Origin: a virus
Length of the DNA stretch: 38,026 bases
Strand: one strand, 5' to 3'
Virus record (IMG/VR): IMGVR_UViG_3300022931_000004
Location: 1 to 38,026 of that record
Shown here: positions 22,674-34,600 of the stretch, piece after piece
Layout: every line of letters begins with the position of its first letter
Position numbering within the stretch: the stretch's first letter is position 1
Program-made: the position numbers and the translations under genes
The notes under the pieces: model-generated
What the model saw: the letters and a program-made list of their open reading frames with translations, nothing else
What the model was told of the DNA's origin: nothing
The model's database searches: none

Positions 22674-25600
22674 CCAAATATATCTTTTAGTGCTTCTAAT
22701 AAAGATACGTTATTGGCTTCATCAAGCAGATCATCGAACTGAAGCATATTAGGAGATATATCCCCGCTAAGCCATGCAGCATTTACATTACCTAAAGTAG
22801 GTATTCCAGTAAGACCTTGGATTGCAGCAGATAAACCTACTCCAGTAGGATTAGTTTGAGCTAACCTTCTAGCGGCTCTTTGATTACGCATGAAATAAGA
22901 AATAAATGAGGTAGCTCCGACTGCATCTATTGCTTCTAAAGCAGGTGTTAACGCCTCATCAAATAATACAAATGCATCTAATGATTCATGCATAGCTACT
23001 TCAAAGTCTTTATTTTCTACAGTAGTAAGATGTTCAATCATTACATATCTACCTAAGAAATCGGTAAGCTGTACCATTTGTCTAGCCAGTTGATATGGTG
23101 CACTGGTCTTAGTCATAAACATAATAGCAGCAGTTTCACTTACTGAATTAGGAACCCTATCAGCAAACTCTGAAAATGTTTTATCTACTTTAAGAGTACG
23201 TTTAATACGATTAAAAAATCCATCAATTTGAGCTTCGTTGACGTCTTCCACAATAAGTGAATTAAGTCCTGCTGCAGTCATTCTATGAATTTTATTATTC
23301 TCAATTCTTACTTTTAGTTGCTCAGCTTTTATAGCTTCTGGGCTATTAGCTCCTAATTGCTTAGACCCAATTCTATGTAATAGTGATGTACGTGCATCAG
23401 TATCTTTTCGGTATCTTTGGTATTCATGAAATCCTTCTAGTATTTTACGGATAGTAAAAGTTATAGGGATGTTTCGCATGCTTAATTGAGCAATGTTTGA
23501 AATCATATTACCAAAAACTACCTTAGGCATTGCTACAACAATACGGTCCTTACCGTAACCTACAATTTGCCTAAGTATATAATGAAAGATACCTACGTAT
23601 CTTTTAACTCTCCCCATTGACTCGCCTTGCAAAAACTTAAATTGACTAAAATCCCATACTTTATATCCAAATACTTTATCTACTATATCCTCCCTAACCA
23701 TAAATTTTCCATTTACAGCAAAAGACTTCATATAGTCACGTACTTCTTTTGGGAGTTTTCTAAATCGATCTACATAATTAGGATCATTTATAAAATCAAT
23801 AAATATATCTGGATGCGATTTATGCATATCGCTTTGTTCATGAACTAAAAGCTTTACTACTTCTAAATCATTATCAATTGTATTTTTACGATCAATATAC
23901 ACGGAATGCATATGAGCAAATACATTTTGTATTTCTAGATCTGGGCGTAGTAATTGTTTTTTAGTTTCATTACCCATCATTACGCGATAATCAACAATTT
24001 TATTTTGATCATCTCGAAGAGGACGAAGTTTTATTTTTTTATTTTCAATTAATACTTTACCTTCTGCTAATTGTGTTTGATGAAATGCTGCAACTTTTCT
24101 TTCTATTTTAAAAAAGTCAGGATTACCGTTGCTGTCCTGAAAACCCTTATGCTTAGCTAAGATTTCAGTTAGCGTGGTACCCATATTTCTCTGATTTGTA
24201 GTTGATACGACACCAGACGCATCAGGAACTTCAGGAGTGGTCCGGGTAATATATAAAGTATCATGAGCCTGAGGAATACCTAAAATCTCTCCCAATGAAT
24301 AAGCTTCAGTGTACCCTTCCTTACTCATTTGTTTTTCTTGTGTAGAGAAACCTGTTCTCATACTAGTAAAATTATCTACTCGTTCGATAATATATCCTTT
24401 AACCATTTGTGTAGGATTGCTCTTAAACAAATGTTCTAACGAATTGCGCTTAAATAGAAGATGGCTATCTATCATATCTACAATGCCATTATCTTTAGAA
24501 TTTGCTTCCATTTCGTTATTGGCTAAAGTTTTTACTTGTTCCAGTTTTCGAGGATCAGCATAATTTAATGCAGCTAACGAAGCATACGCATCTAATAATT
24601 GTACTTGCTCAGCAGTAGGATTATCAAGTTCACCAATAGCAAGACTATAAGCATTTTGGTATGCGCCATGTAATTTAGTATTGCCTGTGCTGATGTGATA
24701 CCCAAGTTCATCAGCGTATTTGATTGCTCTATGTGAACGTGCAATATTCAATTTAGTTAAGATAGCTGCCTGTTCTTTTAATATTGCTTGCCTACTTATT
24801 CTATCAGCGCCAATTAAACGTACAATGGCTCGAGAAGATAACCCTATAAGTTTTAAACTAGAAATATCTGCTCTAAGCAATACGTCAGTTAAAGCTTCTC
24901 TCATATCTACTGTCATACCATGCGGATCACTTGGTTTTACTGTTTTCCAAATACCATTAAACCAGTTAGTAGTAAATCTCTCTGCTTCTTGTCGAGCTTT
25001 AGAAATATTAACTTTAGCATGTAATAATCTATCAATCATTATTTTAGATAGAGAACCTCTACCTACTTCATTAGCTATAGATCTTAATGTTTTATTAAGA
25101 GTCAGAAACATATGTTGTCTTGCGTTATGAGCACTGGCAGAATCACTCATAGTGAGAGCACCTACACTGGCAAGATCGCTTACTACTTGTTTAAATATTC
25201 CCACAGACTCTAATTGAATTAATTTAAGTCCCTGTTCTTCAGCATAATTTCTAATTTTCTGATCAGTATCAGAGAGATGAGTGTATATTTTAGTAATCTC
25301 TTTTCGAAGAATGCTTTCATGTTTACTCTGAATAGCTATTAACTGTTCAGTTACTGCTATCATTTCTTCAAAAGAATTGGCTCGTCCTTGTCTCTTATGA
25401 AATTTACGATTAATAAGTGCTTTAAACTCATCAACAATAAGATCAACCAAATGCAATAATTTACCTAATAGCCCTTTATTTCGTACCGGTAATTTAATAT
25501 TAGTACCAGATAGATATTTAATAAGAGATTTATTAGTTACAGCGTAAGCTAAAAATTCATGTAATCTATTTGCTTCTTTTGTAGGATTATCGAAAAGATA

Positions 25601-28600
25601 ATTATACTGTCGCTTGGCTGCAATAACATCCTCTGCAGAAGGATTTGTAATGCCTTCCAGGAAGATTAAATGTCCTTTACTGACAGGACCTATTTCATGT
25701 AAAGTCTGGTTATATAGCTGTTCAACTCGTCTAGCAAGCAAAGGCTCGCTAGCTAATGCAGCAGCTACCATTGCATGCACCATTTCATGTGTATACACTT
25801 CCTGAGGTGACTGTCCATTAGCAGATACTGGAGGCTGCCGGCTAAGTGAGAGCCTTACAGCATCACGAGCTAAGTCGTAATTGCCCTGGGTAATTCCATC
25901 AATTTCTTCGACAGTTAAATTAATCTGGGTAGTTGCATCCATGCCTTTAGCTAGCATATTCATTATTCTATTTAATACTAGCGTATGGGCATTCATATCC
26001 TCTGTGGAGGCATAATAATTAGCAGAGAATTCAGCAAATGTATCGAATAAAGAAATAAGATTACTGCCATTAACGTCTTTATTCATAATCGTAACTTCAT
26101 TGTCTCTTTTCAGATTATCTAATGAAGCAAATTGATTTAAGCTATCTGGATCCGTAGTTGAATGTTCTTTTAGAAATTCTCTTTTTGCGGTATCAACGTC
26201 ATCTGCCATAAGAGCATTTCGGGCAAATCTCCAAATTGGAGTAACTCTATCTATATCTTTTCTAGTTTTTATGCCAGCAGTATCTATATTTGCTTCAGCT
26301 AATAGCGCTGAAAAATCATATGCCCATTCATAAGCTTTTTGTGCAGTTAAGTTTCTAACTACTACTACCCCGCTAGGTATATGAGTAACTTGAGATGTCT
26401 TTCCTTTTCCAAAAATATCTTTATTTTTACCAGAATCAGGCTGTCCTTTATGTACGGCAAAATTTCCTAAAATAATAGCAGGAACATCTTTACCGCCATG
26501 AAGAACAGAAGGAATTGTATCGGAATCTGTAGGCGTCACTATAATATCAATCGTCTCTGTCATCTTAGGACGCTTAGCTCGCTTAACGCTTATAACTACT
26601 TTCTTTTCGAGCTCTGTTTCTAAAGTAACTTTCTTCTTCTTTACTTTAGGTTTAGTATTCTTTTTAGCTTTTTTACTTTCTTTCCGAGCTAAGAATAGCT
26701 GATGATTAAATACTTTCCCGCCTGCTTTAGAAACTTCTTTCTGTCTTTCAGCTCTACCTTCGGTAACAATTGCTAGAGCTTCAGCAATATTTGCCCGAAA
26801 TGCATTAAGGTCCTGAATATCTTCAGTCTTTCTAGCAAATTGATTTTGATGTCCTTCAGTTATTAACCATGTATTCAGTGCCTGCATTAAAGCTCGATTA
26901 CCATTAGCTTTATCTTTAGCTTCAGTAATTTTAATTACTGTGTCTACTTGATCGCTAATAGTTTGCAGGATGCTATGATTTTTATGGAGCTCATTAAATA
27001 CATTTCCGTACTCATTGGACACATCTTCTAATATTGAAGGATTAGCCATAATTGCGTCATGTAGAGCTAGGGCATTTGGAAACTTGGCTAATACTTTAGT
27101 TAATATGGCTGAGTCCATATTAATGATTAATCTAATAAGTGCACTTACTCCAGGAGATACAAATACACTTTGTCGTGGAGACCCACCGACATCAGAAGGA
27201 GTACCTTTTTCATTTGTGAAAGCAAACTTACTTACTTCCTCATTACTAATAGCCTGTGATAGTGCCCGTTTAGTTAAGTCAACAAATGCTCGCTCTTCTT
27301 TTGTCATGAGCGGGCCTTTGTATTGCGGGAATACATCTAATAACTGTTCTTCAATAAGAGCGTCTATCTCTTTTTTAGATAATGAAGATCTCTTACCTAA
27401 TTTCTCTGCATAAGCTTTCTCGAAATGCACCATAAAGGCTGCATGTAGGATCTCCCCAGATTGAATTACAGCGTCTCTAGCCTGTTGGGTACCTCCAAGC
27501 ATGCCGGTTAATCCATGATGGAATCTAGGAGCCAGGACCTCTCCTACGTTAGTTATTAGAAAGCTGTCATTGAGATATTTAGTTTGGGAAGTACCTTTTA
27601 CTATACTCCGGACAAAATCATCTCTACTTTGGAATCGATCTGTTTTACCTTTATTAAATTTAAAAGCGCCAATAGTCTCTAAATGATCTGCAAGTTTTCT
27701 AATTTTTTTTATTTCAGCTACCAATAGAGGAGCCTTTTGTGCTTCAGTCAATGTCTTGTCTTCTACAAGATCCTGATACTTGATATTCAAAGCACTTAAT
27801 TGCTGGTATATCTCTCCTACTATCAGTTTGGCAACACCTTCAGAGATGCTCTTAATGCCTCCTCCGTACATGAATATGAGAAACGGATACTTGACCAAGT
27901 CCCTAGAGTTTTCATCCCTTAATTGCTTATATATAGCTTTTAGAGCAGTATCTTTATTCTTATAAGCATCTTCATTAAAAAACTGATTTCTCTTTCTAGC
28001 GTATTCTGCAGCAATATCTGCATCTTCTCCTTCGATTACTTTTTCTACGAGAGTATGATAGATATCAAGAGCATCAGTATTGTGATGAATCTCATCTCCT
28101 TCTTTGCCTTTATATATCCCTACCTGATTTTGTACCTGTTCATTGAATTCTTCGCCGTATAGATTAGGAAATTGTCCTACGTTCTGAGCAAATCCATTAG
28201 AGATGCCATCAATTTCAAGCAGAGTATCTGAGCTAAAAGACTCACTTACTTCAGTAGGAGGTTTCCCATCAGGCATATAATTAGTTAATGCCACCAGCGC
28301 AGCAAATATAGAAATATCTCCGCCAAACTTATTCTGAATTTTAGGCAGTAATGTTTTTAATTTTTTGTCTTTCTTAGGATTCTTTCCTAAGTTAGCTAAA
28401 ATAATTACTGCCCTCTGTACATGCGGGTCATTTACTATGGTATCGAATTCAGCTTCAGAGGCAGCTAAATTTTGTTTATCTATTTTAACTCCAAGATGAG
28501 AAGCGACAGATTGCTTAAATAGATGAATATTATCTTTTGTGTAAACAGTAACTTTGTCATCTGATCTAAGTAATTGTCTAGTTACTTTGCTTTGTTGCGG

Positions 28601-31600
28601 GTTAATATTACCGTCCATCAAAATACGATGCTGATTTTGTAAACGATAAGTAAAAAAGAATTTCTCTAATTTATTATTTTCTGGCTTATTAGCTTCGAGT
28701 ACTTCATCCAAAGCAATTGTCTTATTAGCATTTGATGCGGAATCAGATAATTTAACGGCTTCGTGAGCACGTTTATGTATTTTAACTACGCCGGCCAAGG
28801 TGTCAATGACAGCACGTAAACCTGGGATCTCTGCAACAAGAGACAACATGTCCATAGCTTGTGCTTTAGTCCAGGCATTATTATGCATCCCTGTAAGTGT
28901 TTCTGTAACTTCTTCCGGTACTTTACCGTTTGAATTCCTAACCTCGGTAACAATATTTTTGCTAGGTTTTTGTAAAGGAAATTTATTATGGGACTGAATA
29001 CCAAATGCCTCTTCAGTTTCCTTTAAGGCAGCTGCTTCTTTATCTGAAAATTCAAATGGAGTTTCTTTATGCTCTTTTGTTCCGTCTTCGCTTATTGTAG
29101 TGACTCTAGGTGTATGAATCTGAATGTGTTTATATTCTGTGGCGTCTCTGAGCCCTACAGTCTTTGATCGGTAATTCAGTTCAGCACGAAGTATAGCCAT
29201 GTCTGCCATTATTGCTTTAAGGGCAGTTTTATCTTTTGATAATTTATTACGTAATTGCTGCATTACTGCTTGTAGCGAAGCAACCGTGGGATACGTTGTT
29301 TGGCTATGATATTTTAAATTCTTAGGTTTTGTAACATCCTTATTTAATTCATCTGCTATTTCTTGAGTTATCTTGCTATTGAATTTACGATCTGCATTAT
29401 AAGGAACTTGTTTAAAATTCCAGATATGGGACGCTACATGATAGCGAGAATCTGGTAATTTGGATCTTTCTTCAAAAGTTAATTTATTAAGTTTAGTGCT
29501 GGGACCGTGCTCTATTTGTATAGCTGCTAGTCCTAAAGCAATCTCTAAATGATCGAAGTAACCTGAGGTCTCTACATCGACCGAAGTTATCTTCAGTAAA
29601 GCAGCAATGCTTTTACCTGTAGATTCTGCCGTGTTGTTATACCCGGAGCCTACTTCATCAAGTTGCTCACTCTCTTCTCCGGTTAAATCAGTGTATGTAT
29701 TATATAAAAATTCTGATTTAGCAAAGCCACTTCTAAACGCTATATTAGTAGGATTCCTACTAATCATCTGCATTGAGCCTATAGCCATTGCAAATATGAT
29801 TTGTGGAGGTAATCCTTCTTCTCCTCGGTGGAGTAAAGATAGTGGCTTTCTAGCAGCAGGAATTCCGGTAGAGAAGGTTTCAGTAAGTTTAATGTCCTGA
29901 TACTTTTTAGCGAACCTATTATATTCGATGGTCATCTGAACAGCTGCAGGTCTACTTAAGCCTAATGTGATTAAGGCTCTTTGTAGCATTGCGTCACTTT
30001 TAAAGACAACATCAGGAAGAGCAAATATGCCAGTAGCTTCTTTGCCTTTCTTATTTACACGCACCTGAACTAGTTCAGCGAACTTCTTACTTAAAATACC
30101 TAAGGCGCTATCTCCGCTATCTGCTTTTAGTTCTTCTAATGTTGGAGCTTTTTCGCCCTTCTTTTGAGCTGCACGTTTTCTACCCGGGAGGGCTTTAGTT
30201 TTATTCTCAGTTAATTGCTCATCGGTAATAACAATAGGCAATGTATCTTTAGTTACTTCAATAAAGTTCTTGGTATCACCGAGATCTTTAAGTGCATCTA
30301 ATAACGCTGGGAAATCTTTTTTCCTATTCTTAATTACATCCAGATCAAATAAGCTGGCCAATTGATTTAGTATTAATCCAAATTGTTTTCTCTGCGGTCC
30401 AGTTAAATTAGCCTGCTCTTTTATTTTTAGTTTCCCATTTCTGGTAATGACTTCTGGGAATACCAGATACAGAGCTTGTTTGCTTAGCTCTTCAATAGGT
30501 ATAAATCGATCGGTTACATCGGAAGGAGCTAGATCATCTATTTCTTCTATTTCCGCAGTCTGCTCCCTGTTAGCATCTGCCTCTAAAAACTCTTTAGGTG
30601 TTTGCTCTTCTGCACTCTCACCAGCAAATTCATTTTCGAAATCACCAAAGTTACCTTCGGCACCAAATATTGCATCAAGATCGACGTCTTCAAAACTTTC
30701 ATTAGAAGGAATAATTACATCAGCAATTAGTATTAGGTCAGAGCTAGCTTCTAGTATCTGAGTTAATAAAGTATGCTGATGTTCTGGGATATTGAGAACA
30801 ATACGTACGACACTAACAAACTGTGACCATAAAGATGAAGGCTTATTCTTCGGTGTTTCACCATATTCATACTGGGGAGGAAGTTTCTTTAGGATATTTT
30901 GATAAAGTTTATTCGTCAATCCATATGTAATAAATTCTTCTGGAGTTTGATTTACTAATTTTTCTAAAATATTAATTTCTTTTTTTGTTAATTTTCCGCC
31001 AAATGCCCGTTCAGGATCTCTACCGCCATGTTCTATAGCATCAAATTCAACACGCAATAAACTATTTATTTTGTGTAACTCTTTAACAGCTGCTTTTTGT
31101 GCTTTAGTTATGGGGTTTGTAAAAGTATTCCGCACAGCTACATGAATAAGTTCATGTAATAATACTTCTTCTGTAGTAAGCACTTTATTATCTAAAGCAT
31201 TAGCATAAATGACAATACCAATAAATTCTGTAACAGACGTACTTGTGCCAGTAGGTTCTATATCTCTTTGTACTTCCACTCCATCTACAGTAACTATAGT
31301 AGATCCAAGTGCACTATCAGGTCTTTTTTCGCTAAATCTAACTTCTAGTTTACCAACTGTACCTAATAGTTGTTTTGCTACCCCTTTAAATTCTGGATTA
31401 ACTGCATTATCGATTAACCACTGTAAAGCTACGTCTGTAGTTTTAAATCCTTTTAGTAGCGTTTTAGTAAGTTTATTGGTTGAAGGAGCTTGTCTAGATG
31501 CTTGTAATCGCTCTAGGGCAGCAACTATTTTAACTGTATCTCCACCATCGGCAAAATCTTCAGTAATACCAAAATCATCATTTTCTTCTCGCTCTAAATC

Positions 31601-34600
31601 TTCTGCTGCTTGTTCTTCGGCAGTTAACGGGGTAGGCTTCGCTTCAGCTAAAGCTTCTGCTGCAAATACAGGATCATCCAGTAATCGTTGAATATCTTCT
31701 GGAGAATATCCATTCTCAGGATCTGCTAAAGCAAATGATTCATCTTTAGTAAATTCAAATGTTTTAGGAATTGTCTGTTTAGTAGAATCAACAACAGTTA
31801 ATTCTGTAATTAGTGCACCCGTATTAGTTCCTTCAAGTTTTACATAAGTAAAACCGTCTGGAGTTAGCGGGTAAATCTTTAATACAGTAGTAGGTTCTTT
31901 AAATTGATCTACACCCCGTAAAGTCCATTGAACTTTATCTCCTACTTTAATTGGAGAATCTGATGGAACCTTTTTCTTTTTGGTTGGAGCTGCTTGGGGC
32001 TTTCCTCGTTCATTATTCCTGTTTTGTCCAGAACGTTTAGGAGGAACCGTAGTAGACGAAGTTTCTTTCCCAGATCCTGGAGCTTGTCCCGTAGTTCCTG
32101 TTTTTGATTTTTTAGCATTTTCTTCTTCCTTAAGATCTAATTCAGTTTCTACATCTTTATCAATTAAAGCAGTTAATGCATCATTCGCTTCTTTTAATTC
32201 AGCTGCTTTTGCAGTGTGTGCTTTTGTACCTGATTTAAGTTTAGCTAATTGTGCTTTTAATTGATCTGTCTTTACTACTATAAATCGTATACTTTCTGGA
32301 GAAGCTAACCCTTTTTCTTGACCTTCTTGTAAATACTCTAATTGTATTTTTGCTGCTTCAAGATTTAATTTAGCCTGAGCAATACGTTCAGCTGCTGTAT
32401 GTTCGCTATTAGCTTTAATTGTTTCAGGGTTAGCTAATATTTTTTCTAATCTTTTAATTTGTTCTTGAAGTTTTTCTATGTCAAATATATCAAATGCTCG
32501 TTTAACTCCAGGTGAATTGGAATGAAAGACATCAGATTTAGTTGTTTTATCGCTGCCCTGTGTCGGCTCTGGCTGCGCCGACGCCTCCACCGGGTCAGCT
32601 TTGGGAGAGGTTTTGCCTTCTGGATTCTTTAACTTATTTATATCTTTTTGAGTAGCAGGGTCAGCTACTGTTTTAATATTGCCTTCTATAGACTTTGCTT
32701 TTGCTAATTGTGCAGCAGCATTAGCTTTATCTCTTTTGAGTTGCTGAGCATTTTTATGAAAAGAAGTAGTCTTATGCCCTTTTACTACTTGGGTTGTTAA
32801 CTGTCCATAAGAGGCTTCTTTAGTAACTACAGTAATTAAGGTATTAGACTTTTTATGAATAATAGTAGTAAATGGTGCTTTCTTGTTTTTCTCAGTAACG
32901 TATTTATCATCTCCCTTAGGAATTTCATAACGTACAGCCCGTTCGCCTCGAGCCTTTTTATCACTCCGACTAACTACACGGATCGAACGTCCTTGGGGAT
33001 CTGCAAGAGCTAGCTTATGTGCTTCAGCAAATTTATCTGCTTTATTTTGTAGATTATCTGCATGCACTTTCAATCGTTGCTCAAGGACTGTAATCTTTTG
33101 CTGAGCTAATTGGTAATGCATGTCGCTATTAATAATATCTAATATCTCGTCTTGATAGCTCTTTATGCCTCTCCATCTCTGAGATGTGCCCTCTTCTACT
33201 TCGTCATGAACTTCTGCCATGGTTTTATCAACAGACTTTGTATCTAACTGCTCTTCTATTTTGAGAGCATCTAATTGAGCTTGTAGAAGTACCCTATCAT
33301 GATCATTTTTAGCAGTATCAATAGCTGTTTGAATTTCAGCAATAGTTGGGCCTATGCTGCCAAAGAAACTTACTTTATCTACAACATCTAATACTGTTCC
33401 AACTTTATCTGTTAATTTTTTAATTAGTTTATTATTGCTAATAACCAATGCTGCTTTTTGAGAAGCAGACAATACGCGTTTACTTACTTTAGTTAAACTC
33501 TCTATAGTTTTTTGAGTAGTAGATTTATTAGCGTCTTTGATAATAGTGTTGAATTCATCATCTTCAATCTCAGTATTTTCTTTACTAGGTTTAATAGTTT
33601 CTTTAGCGTCTTTTAAATCCTTTGTTATGGTCTTGTCAGAAAAGTCACCTTTCTCAAGAAGACCTTCTAAAAAAACTTTGGTATCTTCTAATTCCTTAAT
33701 ATGATCTACAGTTTCGTCACCAGAAAGAGGAGTATCTAGTTTTTCTGTTACTTCTTTTTTATGAGCTTCTAATGCAGCAATTTCTTTTCGAAGTTGTTTT
33801 CTAGTTTCAACATTAGCTTCCTCATTACTGCTTAATGGATTGGCTTCTTTATATGCCATGTACATTCCATTAAATATTGCGTTTTCAGTATCAGCCTTTT
33901 CTTTATCAAAATTTCCATCAATATCAATATTTGCTGCCGCAAGAGTTACTTCTATCTCTGCTAATTTTTTAATGTATTTGTCGCCTTCTTCTGTATTACC
34001 AAATTTTATAGTTTCTTGTCCTGCTAAAATTGCCTTAATACCTGCAATCTCTTTCTCTATTGATTCTTTAATTTTGGTTTTACTGGAAGGACTGATAGCA
34101 GCATCAGCTAATCTTTCGGTTAGTTTAATACTTGCATGTACACCGGTGAGACCAGCAACGATAGTGGCAACTCCTCCAGGAGTACCAGCAGCTTCTGCCA
34201 GAGCATCGTATGTGATAGCTGCAGTATCTGTGATCTCACCTTCAGCAGCTAATTGTTCGGTAGCAGAGGTAATACCTCCAGATAATCCTTCACCGGCAAG
34301 TCCTCTTGCTGGTCGAAGTACAGTTAAGCTAAGAATACTGGGTGGGGTGACTTCTTTGACAGTCTTCTGAACTTGCTTAATCCAAGCCAGTCGACCCGGG
34401 ATAGCTTTAACAGCTGCCATATCACCGTATTTCTCAGCAACAGTACCAACAGCTGACCATAATTTAATACGAGTAGCTTCTTTCTCAGTAGGCCTGCGAC
34501 CGTTCTTTTCGGTGAATTCTTCAATGGCCTGATTACCCTTACCAATAGCTAAAGAGGTAAGAATAGCTGTCTGGGCTACAGGTCCTCCTATGGTGAATGC

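Noticed and set aside
22680-22706. Bidirectional terminator at the convergence point
   Set aside because: TATCTTT and AAAGATA form a 7-bp AT-only inverted repeat, but it is AT-rich, within the coding end of the giant gene and has no T-run, so it is too weak to call.
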